Source: Saccharibacillus nicotianae (GTDB taxonomy: Bacteria > Bacillota > Bacilli > Paenibacillales > Paenibacillaceae). From it: a stretch of DNA of 64,000 nt. Shown here one piece after another: positions 1-9,245 of this stretch (its first letter is position 1; each line of letters begins with the position of its first letter). The stretch is from assembly GCF_042681745.1 (NCBI RefSeq), contig NZ_JBHUGF010000010.1, forward strand, positions 930,001 to 994,000, given 5' to 3'. The notes below the pieces were generated by a model, which had not been told where the DNA came from, ran no database searches, and was given only the letters and a program-made list of their open reading frames with translations. The translations under genes and the position numbers were made by a program.

Positions 1-449
1 CAGTCACTATTCATGCAGGAGAAGCGGCAGGAGCTGCTAATATTCATGAAGCGGTATCCAATCTAGGAGCTACACGCATCGGTCATGGTGTACGTTTGCA
101 AGAAGCTCCGGCGATTATGGATATGATGATTGCCCGTCAGATTCCGCTTGAAATGTGTCCGGTGAGCAATATTCAGACCAAAGCGGTATCCAACTGGGAA
201 AGCTATCCGATTCGAGATTATTTTGAACGTGGATTGATGATTACAGTCAATACAGATAATCCAGGTGTATCGGGCACAAGTATGACCAAAGAATATCGTA
301 TTCTAGCAGAGCGCTTTGGCTTTACTCCGTCTGAATTAGGTAAAATCGCTATGAATGGAGCTCAGGCTGCTTTTTTAGAAGAAAGTGAAAAAGCTAAATT
401 AAAACGAGAATTGCGAGAAGAATTTGCTAATCTGGGCATTTCAGTATAA
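1..449 (+). CDS. add: Adenosine deaminase, C-terminal part (partial)
   Basis: The reading frame is open from the first complete codon (base 3) and ends at 449; the start lies outside the window. The enzyme deaminates adenosine to inosine in the cytosol for purine salvage. Visible family motifs are TIHAGEAAG (metal/catalytic HAGE motif), RIGHGVRL (GHG) and, further on, PLEMCPVSNIQT and the metal-binding Asp region VNTDNPGVSGTSM. These are the conserved C-terminal motifs of bacterial adenosine deaminases. A T-tailed hairpin follows at about 640. Identification is secure; only the upstream part is missing. Confidence 0.95.
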   Translation, partial: VTIHAGEAAGAANIHEAVSNLGATRIGHGVRLQEAPAIMDMMIARQIPLEMCPVSNIQTKAVSNWESYPIRDYFERGLMITVNTDNPGVSGTSMTKEYRILAERFGFTPSELGKIAMNGAQAAFLEESEKAKLKRELREEFANLGISV

Positions 450-854
450 AAAAATTCATCTCAATATTGTTGGTATACTATTTCATTTGGTGCAGATATT
501 TGATAAATAAATGTAAAGCATTGTAGATATAGTAAGATATGCTGAAGTATTATAATCGCGTATCTTAGTCAGAGGATATCGACAGCCTTACAAAATCGAA
601 AAATATCACCATACACAATAGAATCATATGATCATGCGCAAGACTTTCCGTTAGAAGAGGAAAGTCTTTTTTGCGTATGTTTGGTCATGCGCTATAAACA
701 GGTTTGTCTTGTAATACAGCAAGTAATCGTTAGAAAAATATACAAAGTATCGTATGTGTAAGTGTGCGTTCAATACTCAATTCAATCTAGAAGATCACCA
801 TTATAATAATAGTCAGTACTACATATAATCCAATGCAAAGGGGACAAGTACGTC
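450..854. other. Intergenic region before the lanthipeptide locus
   Basis: About 400 bases without a credible gene. It holds one T-tailed hairpin (640-672). Several AT-rich -10-like hexamers occur (for example TATAAT at 551-556), but none has a convincing -35 at 16-18 bp, so I do not call a promoter. The promoter of the lanM operon is expected between 690 and 850. A ribosome binding site (AAGGGG, about 837-843) precedes lanM. Confidence 0.6.
640..672 (+). terminator. Rho-independent terminator after add
   Basis: Stem AAGACTTTCC / GGAAAGTCTT around a 9-base loop, followed by a T run. It lies about 190 bases after the adenosine deaminase stop and separates it from the lanthipeptide locus. Confidence 0.8.
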
Positions 855-3800
855 ATGACCTTATTAGATATTTGTAAATTAAAAACAGCCACTTATCTAC
901 AAGAACGAGTAATCACGGAACCTATATCTACAACGAATGAAGCATTGGAACAATGGACAGAATATATTCAATTACCTGCACAGTATAGACACGCTTTTTT
1001 GGAAAGTTACAGTAAGTCTGAACAAGAATTCAACTCCTTAACCGATCATCTGGCTCCAGATATAAAGTTGGCAGATCAACAGAAATGGATCGATGATCTA
1101 CAGCAATTGATGAGTAATTTTGATGCTAATGAAAGTGTGTTATATGCGGTAAAAGGGCATATTCCTACAGATCACCCTTATTTGTGTTTTACATATCCTT
1201 TTTTACGCTGGATGCAACAGATTATTGATACCGATATTCCTCAGACTTCTAAAGTGGATCAACAAGCAGTTGTATCTGCAATTTTGGAAGCAACGTTACA
1301 GACAGTACTGAAATTATCTGTGAAAGTCTTAACAGTAGAGATTAACAAACTTAGTAAGCATTCGTTGTTAATAGGAAATACTCCTGAAGCAAGATATCAG
1401 AATTTTTGTAGTAAGTTGCAACAACGGCAGTACTTTACACAGTTAGTTTATGAGTATCCAACGATGTTTCGCATGATTATTGAAGAAAGTATACAGCAGA
1501 AAAACTTTTTACTTGAAGCAGTAGAACATTTGATTTCAGATTTTAATCAGATTCAAGATCGATTTGGAGTATTAGGAGCTTTGACCGCGATAGAAATGAA
1601 TAAAGGAGACAGTCATTGTGGTAAGAAAACGGTGCTGATCTGCGGATTTGAACATGGCAAAGTGGTATACAAGCCTAAGCCTTTGCAAGTGAATATTCAT
1701 GTGAATCAGATTATCGAATATATGAATAATCAAGGACTAGAATATCCCATTAAGCCTTTGCCTGTAATCGCTTATGAAGATTATGGATGGCAAGCTTATA
1801 TCGAACAAGTCAGTAGTACATCAGAAGCAGAGATTGAAGAATTGTATTACAAAGTAGGCGTATATATCTGCTTATTACATGTGCTGATGGGAAGTGATAT
1901 GCATGCTGAAAATGTAATTATGTCAGGCAATAATCCATATTTTGTAGATTTGGAATCTTTATTTCAAGGCTATGATAGTCAAGATTTGCATGAAGAGACT
2001 GCTTATAAAAAAGTACTTTATAACATTAAAGATTCAGTGATTCGCACCTGCTTGTTTCCTGCCAAATTGGATAAACAGTCGAATCTGGATATCAGTGGTC
2101 TGACCGGAGCTGGAGACAAAACTATCGCCAAAGGAAAATTTGCATTTGAACATAACTATACGGATCAGATCAAGCTAGTTCGTACCAGCTATACTACTAC
2201 CTACAAAAAGAATATCCCTTTGCTTAATGGGATAAGAGTAGACCCGAGACACTATGTCACTTCAATCGTCAAAGGATTTGAAAAAGCATATCAGATTATC
2301 GCTCAGCACAAGCCGGATTTTATCGGACAGCATGGATGGATTCGGAATTTTGCTAAAGATAAAGTACGTACGATTGTGCGTAATACCAGTGATTACAGTA
2401 CATTATTAAATGCTTCGACCAACCCGAATTATTTGATAGATGCGTTATATCGTAATCGTTTATTTGACCAGATGTGGGCGATTTCTAGTCGTAATCATCG
2501 TCTGTTACCTATTATTCCAGCCGAAATTTATGATTTGTTGCATATGGATATTCCGTATTTTTATTCGTATGTCGATCATACATCGATCTATGATAGTCGT
2601 GATAACGAATACGAATTTTTCCATCAACAAACTTTGTTAGATCGAGTCATACAACGTATAGAAGCTATGGATGATCAGCATATCGATCAATCATTTCAAG
2701 TGCAGATGATTCAGACCGCATTAGCTACACCTATCAAAAAGTGGGATCTCAAACAATATAAAAAAGATTATCGTTCTTATGATCATTTGGAACAGAAGCC
2801 AGCATCTTATTTTATTGAAGAAGCGATCCGAATTGCAGATCAACTTATTGCTCTCAGTACTACTACCACAGATTTTGCTGATATTAGTTGGAAAAATATA
2901 ACGATTGGTAATGATGAACAGTGGATTATTAATCCGTTAGATAATTCTTTATATGAAGGATTACTTGGAAATGCCCTATTTTTCGCTATTATATATCAGA
3001 TGACCGAACAAGCTCGTTATCTGGATGTAGTTGAAAAAATTCTTGTCGCTGTTAATCTGGACAAGATGCTTTATAACAAACCGCAATCGTTATCTGCGTT
3101 TACAGGAGAAGCCAGTTATGCCTATTGCTATTACTATTTAGGTCTATTGTTACAGCGTCAAGATCTTAAAGAGCAAGGCATACAGCATATTTTACATTGT
3201 GGCAAACAAATAGCAGAAGATGATCAATATGATCTGATGGCAGGTTGTGCCGGAACATTGCTTGTAGCGCTACAAATATATCAAGATTGTGTTAAAGATG
3301 AAGTGTTATCAATAGCGATCCAATGCGGAGAACATCTGATCAAGCATGCTAATCAAATAAATGATCATAGTATAGGCTGGAAAAATGCAATCGGCGATGG
3401 CAGTGTACTTACAGGTATGTCACATGGCAATGCAGGTATAGCATGGGCGTTAGCGGAGTTGTATGAAGAGACCCGTATAGACACATTTCGACATTGTGCG
3501 ATTCAAGCTCTTGCTTATGAAAGGGAAATGTATTCACCGCAAGAAAATAACTGGTTTGATCTACGTAATCGCCAGAATCGTATCCAAAAAAACTTTCCAG
3601 AACCTGTGAATTGGTGCCATGGAGCACCAGGCATCGGTATGGCAAGAATCAAAGTATTTAATATTATTGCTGAACAACAGACAGGTAATGAGATTGAGCG
3701 AGCGATTGAAAAAACACTACAAGAAGGATTAGGAGGTAGCGACTGTCTGTGTCATGGATCAATGGGGAATATAGACCTGCTATTGTTATCTGCCCAACAT

Positions 3801-4016
3801 CTAGGTCAGCCTGAACATTTAGATATCGCGCAACGTATTGTCGGGGATCTGGTTCAGAGTGCTCAAGCGGATCAATGGTACAGTGGTATCCCGCAGACAG
3901 CTCAAGTACCGACGCTGATGATTGGCTTAGCAGGGATTGGTTATCAATTATTACGTACTGTTGATCCTTATCGTATTCCATCAATACTCACACTGGAATT
4001 ACCTCATCTATCATAA
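855..4016 (+). CDS. lanM: Class II lanthipeptide synthetase LanM
   Basis: 1053 residues, the usual length for LanM. These bifunctional enzymes phosphorylate and dehydrate Ser/Thr of a precursor peptide, then add Cys thiols to form (methyl)lanthionines. The N-terminal half (about residues 120-600) is the DUF4135-type dehydratase, with GALTAIE, the KVVYKPKPL lysine motif and GSDMHAENVI (HxxN-type catalytic region). The C-terminal LanC-like cyclase (about 690-1050) has the GMSHGNAGIA motif and the zinc ligands Cys921 (NWCHG) and Cys966-His967 (CLCHG). All key residues look intact. It is followed after 48 bases by an ABC transporter and later by two precursor genes, the probable substrates. The start ATG at 855 has an upstream AAGGGG. 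Confidence 0.97.
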   Translation: MTLLDICKLKTATYLQERVITEPISTTNEALEQWTEYIQLPAQYRHAFLESYSKSEQEFNSLTDHLAPDIKLADQQKWIDDLQQLMSNFDANESVLYAVKGHIPTDHPYLCFTYPFLRWMQQIIDTDIPQTSKVDQQAVVSAILEATLQTVLKLSVKVLTVEINKLSKHSLLIGNTPEARYQNFCSKLQQRQYFTQLVYEYPTMFRMIIEESIQQKNFLLEAVEHLISDFNQIQDRFGVLGALTAIEMNKGDSHCGKKTVLICGFEHGKVVYKPKPLQVNIHVNQIIEYMNNQGLEYPIKPLPVIAYEDYGWQAYIEQVSSTSEAEIEELYYKVGVYICLLHVLMGSDMHAENVIMSGNNPYFVDLESLFQGYDSQDLHEETAYKKVLYNIKDSVIRTCLFPAKLDKQSNLDISGLTGAGDKTIAKGKFAFEHNYTDQIKLVRTSYTTTYKKNIPLLNGIRVDPRHYVTSIVKGFEKAYQIIAQHKPDFIGQHGWIRNFAKDKVRTIVRNTSDYSTLLNASTNPNYLIDALYRNRLFDQMWAISSRNHRLLPIIPAEIYDLLHMDIPYFYSYVDHTSIYDSRDNEYEFFHQQTLLDRVIQRIEAMDDQHIDQSFQVQMIQTALATPIKKWDLKQYKKDYRSYDHLEQKPASYFIEEAIRIADQLIALSTTTTDFADISWKNITIGNDEQWIINPLDNSLYEGLLGNALFFAIIYQMTEQARYLDVVEKILVAVNLDKMLYNKPQSLSAFTGEASYAYCYYYLGLLLQRQDLKEQGIQHILHCGKQIAEDDQYDLMAGCAGTLLVALQIYQDCVKDEVLSIAIQCGEHLIKHANQINDHSIGWKNAIGDGSVLTGMSHGNAGIAWALAELYEETRIDTFRHCAIQALAYEREMYSPQENNWFDLRNRQNRIQKNFPEPVNWCHGAPGIGMARIKVFNIIAEQQTGNEIERAIEKTLQEGLGGSDCLCHGSMGNIDLLLLSAQHLGQPEHLDIAQRIVGDLVQSAQADQWYSGIPQTAQVPTLMIGLAGIGYQLLRTVDPYRIPSILTLELPHLS

Positions 4017-4064
4017 AGATCAATAGGTAAAGACGTTCATTTCAAACGTAAAGGAGAATAGATA

Positions 4065-4829
4065 ATGACAAATGATACTGTGCTGACCGCTAAAAATATT
4101 GTCAAATCTTATGATCATGTCAAAGCGTTAAATGAGATATCGATTGATGTTCAAAAAGGAGAATTTGTAGGTATTATGGGTTCCTCTGGCTCAGGGAAAA
4201 CAACATTATTGAACGTATTATCTACCATAGATCATATTTCAGACGGCGAAATCTTTATCAATGGAATAGAGATCAGCCGATTGAACGATAATCAGACAAG
4301 TGATTTTCGCAAAGACTACTTGGGATTTATTTTCCAAGAGTATCTGTTATTAGATAGCTTAACGATTCAAGAAAATATAGCTGTACCGTTAACATTACTC
4401 AAAAAAAAGCCGGCTGACATTGAAGCTTCTATTCAAGCATTAGCCAAACGTTTTGGTATCGAAAATCAGTTACACAAATATCCAAATGAATTATCTGGTG
4501 GACAACGCCAAAGAGCTGCCGCAGCCAGAGCGATGATTAAAAATCCAAGTATTTTATTTGCAGACGAGCCGACAGGTGCACTTGATTCTAATTCTGCTCA
4601 AGAACTGTTAGAGAAACTTAAAGAAATTAACGAAGAGTTATACACTACGATTCTGATGGTCACTCATGATGCATATTCAGCAAGTTATGCGAACCGAATT
4701 ATTATTTTAAAAGATGGACAGACGATCAAGCAATTGCACAAAGCTCAAAAAAGTCGCCAAACGTTTTTTGAAGAGATATTAGAAGAAATTGCAGCTCTTT
4801 CAAATCGAACTCTTTCTACCAGTATATAA
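4065..4829 (+). CDS. ABC transporter ATP-binding protein, BceA/LanF type
   Basis: 254 residues, a single nucleotide-binding domain of the MacB/BceA family. Visible motifs are Walker A GSSGSGKTT, Q-loop FIFQEYLL, signature LSGGQRQR, Walker B ILFADEPTGALD and the switch histidine in VTHD. It would power the permease encoded 35 bases downstream. BceAB-type transporters usually remove cell-wall-active peptides (lantibiotics, bacitracin) from the membrane, so self-immunity is the most likely role. Export of the modified peptide is possible but less usual for this family. The start has a good GGAG site. Confidence 0.93.
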   Translation: MTNDTVLTAKNIVKSYDHVKALNEISIDVQKGEFVGIMGSSGSGKTTLLNVLSTIDHISDGEIFINGIEISRLNDNQTSDFRKDYLGFIFQEYLLLDSLTIQENIAVPLTLLKKKPADIEASIQALAKRFGIENQLHKYPNELSGGQRQRAAAARAMIKNPSILFADEPTGALDSNSAQELLEKLKEINEELYTTILMVTHDAYSASYANRIIILKDGQTIKQLHKAQKSRQTFFEEILEEIAALSNRTLSTSI

Positions 4830-4864
4830 GCGTAGGATAAAGAATCGTTAAAGGAGGTCTATAT

Positions 4865-6910
4865 GTGAGTTTGTTCCGTATTGTACAAAAGAATTTGAAA
4901 AAAAATCTATCTTTTTACTCTTTATATTTAGGTTCAGTTGCTTTTGTACTGATGATTTTTTATTTCTCTATTTCTTTTGGAAGCAATGATCTGATCGTGT
5001 CTCGTTTAATGGGGGATAACAAGTTACAAGCGATGATTAAAGTCGTGTTACCTCTACTTATGGCTTTTGTATTGTTTTATATGTCCTACTCCAACACATT
5101 TTTTATGAAGCGAAGAATGAAAGAATTGAGTATTTATGCATTGCTTGGTTTTAATAAACGTAAAGTAATTTTGATTTTATTTTTAGAAAATATTTTTATT
5201 TGTTTGCTGGCACTTGGTATTGGCATTATAGTCGGTGGTATTGTGTATATAGCATTGATTCAGATCGTGATTCAATGGCTTAGTATTTCGTTAGATGAGT
5301 CTAGTATTGTATGGTTCAACAGCGATGCAGTGCTGATTACTGTTTCTTTTGTTGCATTGGCATTAATCGTTTTATTATTTTCTAATTATCGATTTATTCG
5401 TAAGCATACGTTACTTGATCTGGTCAAAGTTGAGGGGACACGCGAGAAACCTATTCAACTTAAATTATGGAAAGCGATGGTTGGTTTTGTTTCTCTTGTC
5501 GCTGGCTATATACTGGCACTTGATATTAAAAGAGGAGCCGATTCTTTATGGGTGACGGTCGGATTTGCTCCGCTATCCATGTTGACATTTATCCTGATTG
5601 TGGTTGGAACGATTCTGTCTATTCATTCTTTTTTACCGTATGCTTTAAATAAAATAAAAGCCGCTAAACATTCTTTTTATCGGGATACGATGATTATCAC
5701 TATTCCTCAATTTGTACAGCGGATTACTAGCAATTCGAGAACACTGATTGTTTCTACTTTGATCTCTGCTACAGCATTAGGATTATTAGGGGCTGGAGTG
5801 ATTACATTTTATTATCCGGTCAAAGCGATTGAACGTACTAATCCGGCTGCGTTTGAATTTCCGATACAAGGTGAAGGATTAACTCAGAAAGCGTTAGGTA
5901 TTGTGAAGCAGAATGTTGATGCAGATCATATTCAATCCAAACAAACCACTATACTGGAAGTACAATCATCTTCAAAAAATCTACCTTTTGAGTATAGTGC
6001 TAAAGAAAAAGCTGGTTTTGATCTGATCTCAGCCTCTGATTATCAAAGCTCATTAGTATTGCAAGGCGATGCTCAGAGTATGAATGATCTAACAGGTAAT
6101 CAAGCTATTTTTATCAAATACAATCAAAATAATGTAGATGAACGTGGTAAAGTCTACACATTAATACCTCCACAAGGTAAACCTATAGATATAGATATTA
6201 AGTACACCACACTTGAAAATACTATCTCTTTTGCCAACAGTGTAGGTACATTAGTAGTGCCGGATACTCTATATCAGCAGATTCAAGCAACAGGAGTACC
6301 TTCACGTCAGATTATGAGTATTTATGGTGAGGGGTTGCGTAGTAACTCGGTTGTTCATGCGCAGTTAATTCCACTTTTTGCAGACAATGTTTATTTTCAA
6401 AGTGCGATAGGAAAACGAACTACCTTTTTACAAGCGAACAGTTCATCCTTATTGATTAGTATTTTTGCAAGTACGATCTTTTTAATCTCGACAGGAAGTA
6501 TTTTGTACTTTACTAATATTTCGAATACGTACTCCAAAATCAATGATTTTAGAATTTTAGAAAAGTTAGGATATCGTAAATCAAAAATCAAAAAAATCGT
6601 CAACTATCAAATTTTTATTACACTGATTATTCCATATATTCTAGGCAGTCTGCATAGCATTTTTGCTTTAGAATGTTTCAAAACATTGATGCCTAACTTG
6701 ATTGGAGATTCCAGTGCATTCTGGTTACCGGAGATTGTAGCGATCGGTATATTTACTGTGATCTATGGAGTGTATTATCTAATCACTCAGTATTCGTCGT
6801 ATAAAGTGATCTGGGGTCGTAAAGTTAAAGTTGCTAATGCATCTCCACCTCCCAATTCTAAAGGGTATGTGTCTTCTTTCGGAAAACGTCGTGCACGTAG
6901 TTATAAATAG
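4865..6910 (+). CDS. ABC transporter permease, BceB/FtsX type
   Basis: 681 residues with about ten predicted membrane segments and a large extracellular region (about residues 325-535) between segments, the hallmark of BceB-like permeases of peptide-antibiotic resistance transporters. Translation starts at GTG 4865 with AAGGAGG 8 bases upstream; the overlapping ATG at 4863 stops at once. It forms an operon with the ATPase before it. BceB proteins often couple to a sensor kinase of the BceS type, but the kinase here is of the DesK/NarX type with many membrane segments, so direct coupling is uncertain. Confidence 0.9.
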   Translation: MSLFRIVQKNLKKNLSFYSLYLGSVAFVLMIFYFSISFGSNDLIVSRLMGDNKLQAMIKVVLPLLMAFVLFYMSYSNTFFMKRRMKELSIYALLGFNKRKVILILFLENIFICLLALGIGIIVGGIVYIALIQIVIQWLSISLDESSIVWFNSDAVLITVSFVALALIVLLFSNYRFIRKHTLLDLVKVEGTREKPIQLKLWKAMVGFVSLVAGYILALDIKRGADSLWVTVGFAPLSMLTFILIVVGTILSIHSFLPYALNKIKAAKHSFYRDTMIITIPQFVQRITSNSRTLIVSTLISATALGLLGAGVITFYYPVKAIERTNPAAFEFPIQGEGLTQKALGIVKQNVDADHIQSKQTTILEVQSSSKNLPFEYSAKEKAGFDLISASDYQSSLVLQGDAQSMNDLTGNQAIFIKYNQNNVDERGKVYTLIPPQGKPIDIDIKYTTLENTISFANSVGTLVVPDTLYQQIQATGVPSRQIMSIYGEGLRSNSVVHAQLIPLFADNVYFQSAIGKRTTFLQANSSSLLISIFASTIFLISTGSILYFTNISNTYSKINDFRILEKLGYRKSKIKKIVNYQIFITLIIPYILGSLHSIFALECFKTLMPNLIGDSSAFWLPEIVAIGIFTVIYGVYYLITQYSSYKVIWGRKVKVANASPPPNSKGYVSSFGKRRARSYK

Positions 6911-6953
6911 TATAGTTGTTACAACTTTGGTTTCATTATGGATTCACTACAGA

Positions 6954-6988
6954 AAAGAAATACACAATACAAGTGTATTTCTTTTTTT
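6954..6988 (+). terminator. Terminator after the lanM-transporter operon
   Basis: A 12-bp stem AAAGAAATACAC / GTGTATTTCTTT with a 7-base loop runs into a T stretch. It separates lanM and the transporter genes from the precursor genes, which therefore need their own promoter. Confidence 0.85.
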
Positions 6989-7057
6989 GTTTTATTTGTA
7001 TAAATGATCTCGATCCTATTTATTATTTTCACATAAAATCATAAAATTGCGCTTTTT

Positions 7058-7100
7058 ACTCACTCTAAAATATGTAATTATTGGTATTTTTAGTGTGTAG
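7058..7100 (+). promoter_or_regulatory. Imperfect inverted repeat upstream of the first precursor gene
   Basis: ACTCACTCTAAAA (7058-7070) and TTTTTAGTGTGTAG (7087-7100) form an imperfect inverted repeat about 40-85 bases before the first precursor start. It is a candidate operator for the NarL-type regulator encoded downstream. No clear promoter hexamers were recognised, so this is a suggestion only. Confidence 0.35.
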
Positions 7101-7141
7101 TTATTAATTGCTACAAATGATGCAGGGAGGAGGCGTGCTAT

Positions 7142-7279
7142 ATGAAAGAATTATTTGTAGATTTGTCGGCGGTGGAAGATATTACAGAAGCTGAGTTACA
7201 AGCAGCAGTAGCTCCAGGCGATGGATGGATTACAACTTTGACGGACGATTGCCCGAACTCCATTATTGTGTGCTGTTAA
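7142..7279 (+). CDS. lanA1: Lanthipeptide precursor, copy 1
   Basis: 45 residues, start ATG with GGGAGGAGG about 9 bases upstream. The acidic leader (MKELFVDLSAVEDITEAEL...) is followed by AVAPGDG and a Cys/Thr-rich C-terminus WITTLTDDCPNSIIVCC. The C-terminal half resembles the actagardine/michiganin/mersacidin group: GW(I/V)xTLTxxC then a Ser/Thr and two late Cys. The Thr-Leu-Thr-acidic-Cys segment corresponds to the lipid II-binding ring of that group (CTLTxEC), but here the first Cys is Thr and the Glu is Asp. Modifiable residues are T31, T32, T34, S40, C37, C44 and C45. The substrate of the LanM encoded upstream, by context. The exact leader cleavage site cannot be told. Confidence 0.92.
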   Translation: MKELFVDLSAVEDITEAELQAAVAPGDGWITTLTDDCPNSIIVCC

Positions 7280-7396
7280 TTTGATGTTGTCAGGCGAGGA
7301 ACTTAAAGGAACATAGCAGTTTACTGCATACTTACACACTTGAAATCAATATGGCTCAAAGTGATTCACCAATACAATCTGAAGGAGTGTTTGAAT

Positions 7397-7534
7397 ATGA
7401 AAGAATTATTTGTAGATTTGTCGGCTGTTGAGGATATTACAGAAGCAGAATTACAAGCAGCAGTAGCTCCAGGTGATGGATGGATTACAACTTTAACAGA
7501 TGATTGTCCTAACTCTATTATTGTTTGTTGCTAA
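7397..7534 (+). CDS. lanA2: Lanthipeptide precursor, copy 2 (same peptide)
   Basis: 45 residues, identical in amino-acid sequence to the product of 7142-7279, although the two genes differ at 15 codons, all synonymous. The start is ATG 7397 with GAAGGAG upstream; a longer reading frame from 7340 is not favoured because it would extend the leader with unrelated sequence. A terminator follows directly. The two copies probably raise precursor dosage. The spacer between the copies (117 bases) has no obvious terminator, so both may be on one transcript. Confidence 0.92.
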   Translation: MKELFVDLSAVEDITEAELQAAVAPGDGWITTLTDDCPNSIIVCC

Positions 7535-7561
7535 ATGATCGAATAATAATATGGAATATAG

Positions 7562-7598
7562 AGCCGATATCTAAGGATATCGGCTTTACTTTTTTTTA
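7562..7598 (+). terminator. Terminator after the precursor genes
   Basis: Perfect 10-bp stem AGCCGATATC / GATATCGGCT with a 4-base loop and a T-rich tail, just after the second precursor gene. Confidence 0.92.
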
Positions 7599-7664
7599 CA
7601 AAAAAGTGGTATATTATACAAGGGACTATAACTATTGATGACATAGCACAGAAAGGTATTCTAT

Positions 7665-9245
7665 ATGCATGATAAATACATAAAGCAACAGATATTCATC
7701 CTTTTTAATCAGACGTTAGTAATTAGTTTTTTGTATTATCAATATATTCAACATTTGAATAGTAATATCTCAAACATAATGTCACTGGTTGTTATATCTA
7801 TCGCTATTTATGTGTTGTCTTATATTAAAATGACGAATTTGAATGGTAGTGTGATTTTAAATCAATTTGCGAATCTATTGTTATTATATTCATGGCAAAT
7901 TCTTTTAATGTTTGGAAAAGATCCTTTCTTTTATTATATAGTGGTTTTTTTGAATGTGATTGTGTCTTATACATTATTGCGTTTTTTGTTGCGTTTTATT
8001 TTTCAAGATTCTGCTTATATGCACAAAAAGCAAGTGGATTGGATATTAAAAGTGATCTCATTATTAACGTTGATCTCGATTTATAGTAAGCAATTATATT
8101 CGATTATGTTTTTCTGGCAATGGGTCATTAGTGGAATTTTAATTGTTATTACAGTATTTAAAAATAAAAAACGAATTCAATTTTTTCTTAATAAACAATC
8201 GAAAAGTCTAACGTATGCCCTGATGATAACGGCTATTCCTTTTGGAACCTATATTTTATTTATGGATAAAGCGAAAAATGTATTTACCAATATGGTATTC
8301 TATTTTATTTTTATTTTTCCGTTATATGCGGTTTACAGTATTGTGCAAAATAATGTCAAAGGATTTATACAACTCACCCAGCTCAGTACATTGAACAAAT
8401 GGATACTAATGGTAGTATCTGTGGTGGGTGTCGGTATACTTGGTCAAGTATTCAAAGTCGCTCCTTTATTTTATATGATTGTTTTTCATTCTATCGTCTG
8501 GTTGTTGATCTTTTATTATCTTTTATTGTACAAACAAATTAAGCAGTCTTTAGAAGTGAAACAAGCTACACAGCAGAAGCAATATGATTCATATGTGAGT
8601 AGAGTGACACAGATTGCTAAAGAAGAACAGATCAAAAAAGAATTTTCCAATTACTTGCACGATGAAATATTACAAGACTTATTAGCTGTCAAAAATATGA
8701 TGAACAAATCCAATAAAGCAGAAGTACAACAGATGATTACAGAAACATTAACTCAATTGAACACATCGATTCGTAACCAGATGCAAGAATATCACCCTAC
8801 TTTATTGAGTTCATTAACACTCAAGCAAAATTACGAGAATCTGTTGCAGATTATTAAAAAAACCTATGCTCATAAACAAATAGCTGTTTTATTCACCTGT
8901 AAAGATGATCTATTTTTAGTCGAGCCGTATCATTTTATTTTGTACCGTCTGATCAAAGAACTTACAACAAATGCATTCAAACATTCACATGGAAGTCAGA
9001 TATGGATCAAATTAACCCAGCATATGGAGCAGATTCAGCTAACTGTTGAAGATGATGGAGTAGGTCTGGATCCTACTGAATATAAGCATAAGCATGGACA
9101 ACGCGGACTGTATTCGATTCAAGAGCAGATTGCATTATTAGAAGGAACGATGAGCTTTAATATACGTAAGCCTCATGGATTGAGTATTCAAATCATACTC
9201 CCTATGAAAGGAGAACAATCTTATGAATATTTTATTAATCGATGA
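7665..9245 (+). CDS. Membrane sensor histidine kinase (DesK/NarX type)
   Basis: 526 residues. The N-terminal 295 residues are very hydrophobic, about nine to ten membrane segments with no large extracellular domain, so the signal is probably sensed in or at the membrane. Then comes a HisKA_3 dimerisation segment with phospho-acceptor His332 (YLHDEILQDLL) and an HATPase_c domain with N-box ELTTNAFKHSH, DDGVGLDP and GQRGLYSI. It overlaps the response regulator gene by 23 bases, so the two form a pair. By location it should control the lanthipeptide genes or immunity transporter; the trigger (the mature lanthipeptide or envelope stress) is not known. Confidence 0.9.
   Translation: MHDKYIKQQIFILFNQTLVISFLYYQYIQHLNSNISNIMSLVVISIAIYVLSYIKMTNLNGSVILNQFANLLLLYSWQILLMFGKDPFFYYIVVFLNVIVSYTLLRFLLRFIFQDSAYMHKKQVDWILKVISLLTLISIYSKQLYSIMFFWQWVISGILIVITVFKNKKRIQFFLNKQSKSLTYALMITAIPFGTYILFMDKAKNVFTNMVFYFIFIFPLYAVYSIVQNNVKGFIQLTQLSTLNKWILMVVSVVGVGILGQVFKVAPLFYMIVFHSIVWLLIFYYLLLYKQIKQSLEVKQATQQKQYDSYVSRVTQIAKEEQIKKEFSNYLHDEILQDLLAVKNMMNKSNKAEVQQMITETLTQLNTSIRNQMQEYHPTLLSSLTLKQNYENLLQIIKKTYAHKQIAVLFTCKDDLFLVEPYHFILYRLIKELTTNAFKHSHGSQIWIKLTQHMEQIQLTVEDDGVGLDPTEYKHKHGQRGLYSIQEQIALLEGTMSFNIRKPHGLSIQIILPMKGEQSYEYFINR

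Noticed and set aside
676..689. TATG-TTTGGT-CATG, similar in spacing to the palindrome at 13436
   Set aside because: It overlaps the end of a terminator, the outer arms are not complementary and it lies far from any expected target start.
4065..6910. ABC pair as the LanT exporter of the lanthipeptide
   Set aside because: Separate ATPase and FtsX-type permease with a large extracellular domain, no C39 peptidase domain; this is the BceAB immunity type.
7280..7396. Short palindrome GCAGT-TT-ACTGC between the precursor genes as a terminator
   Set aside because: A 5-bp stem with a 2-base loop and no T run is too weak.
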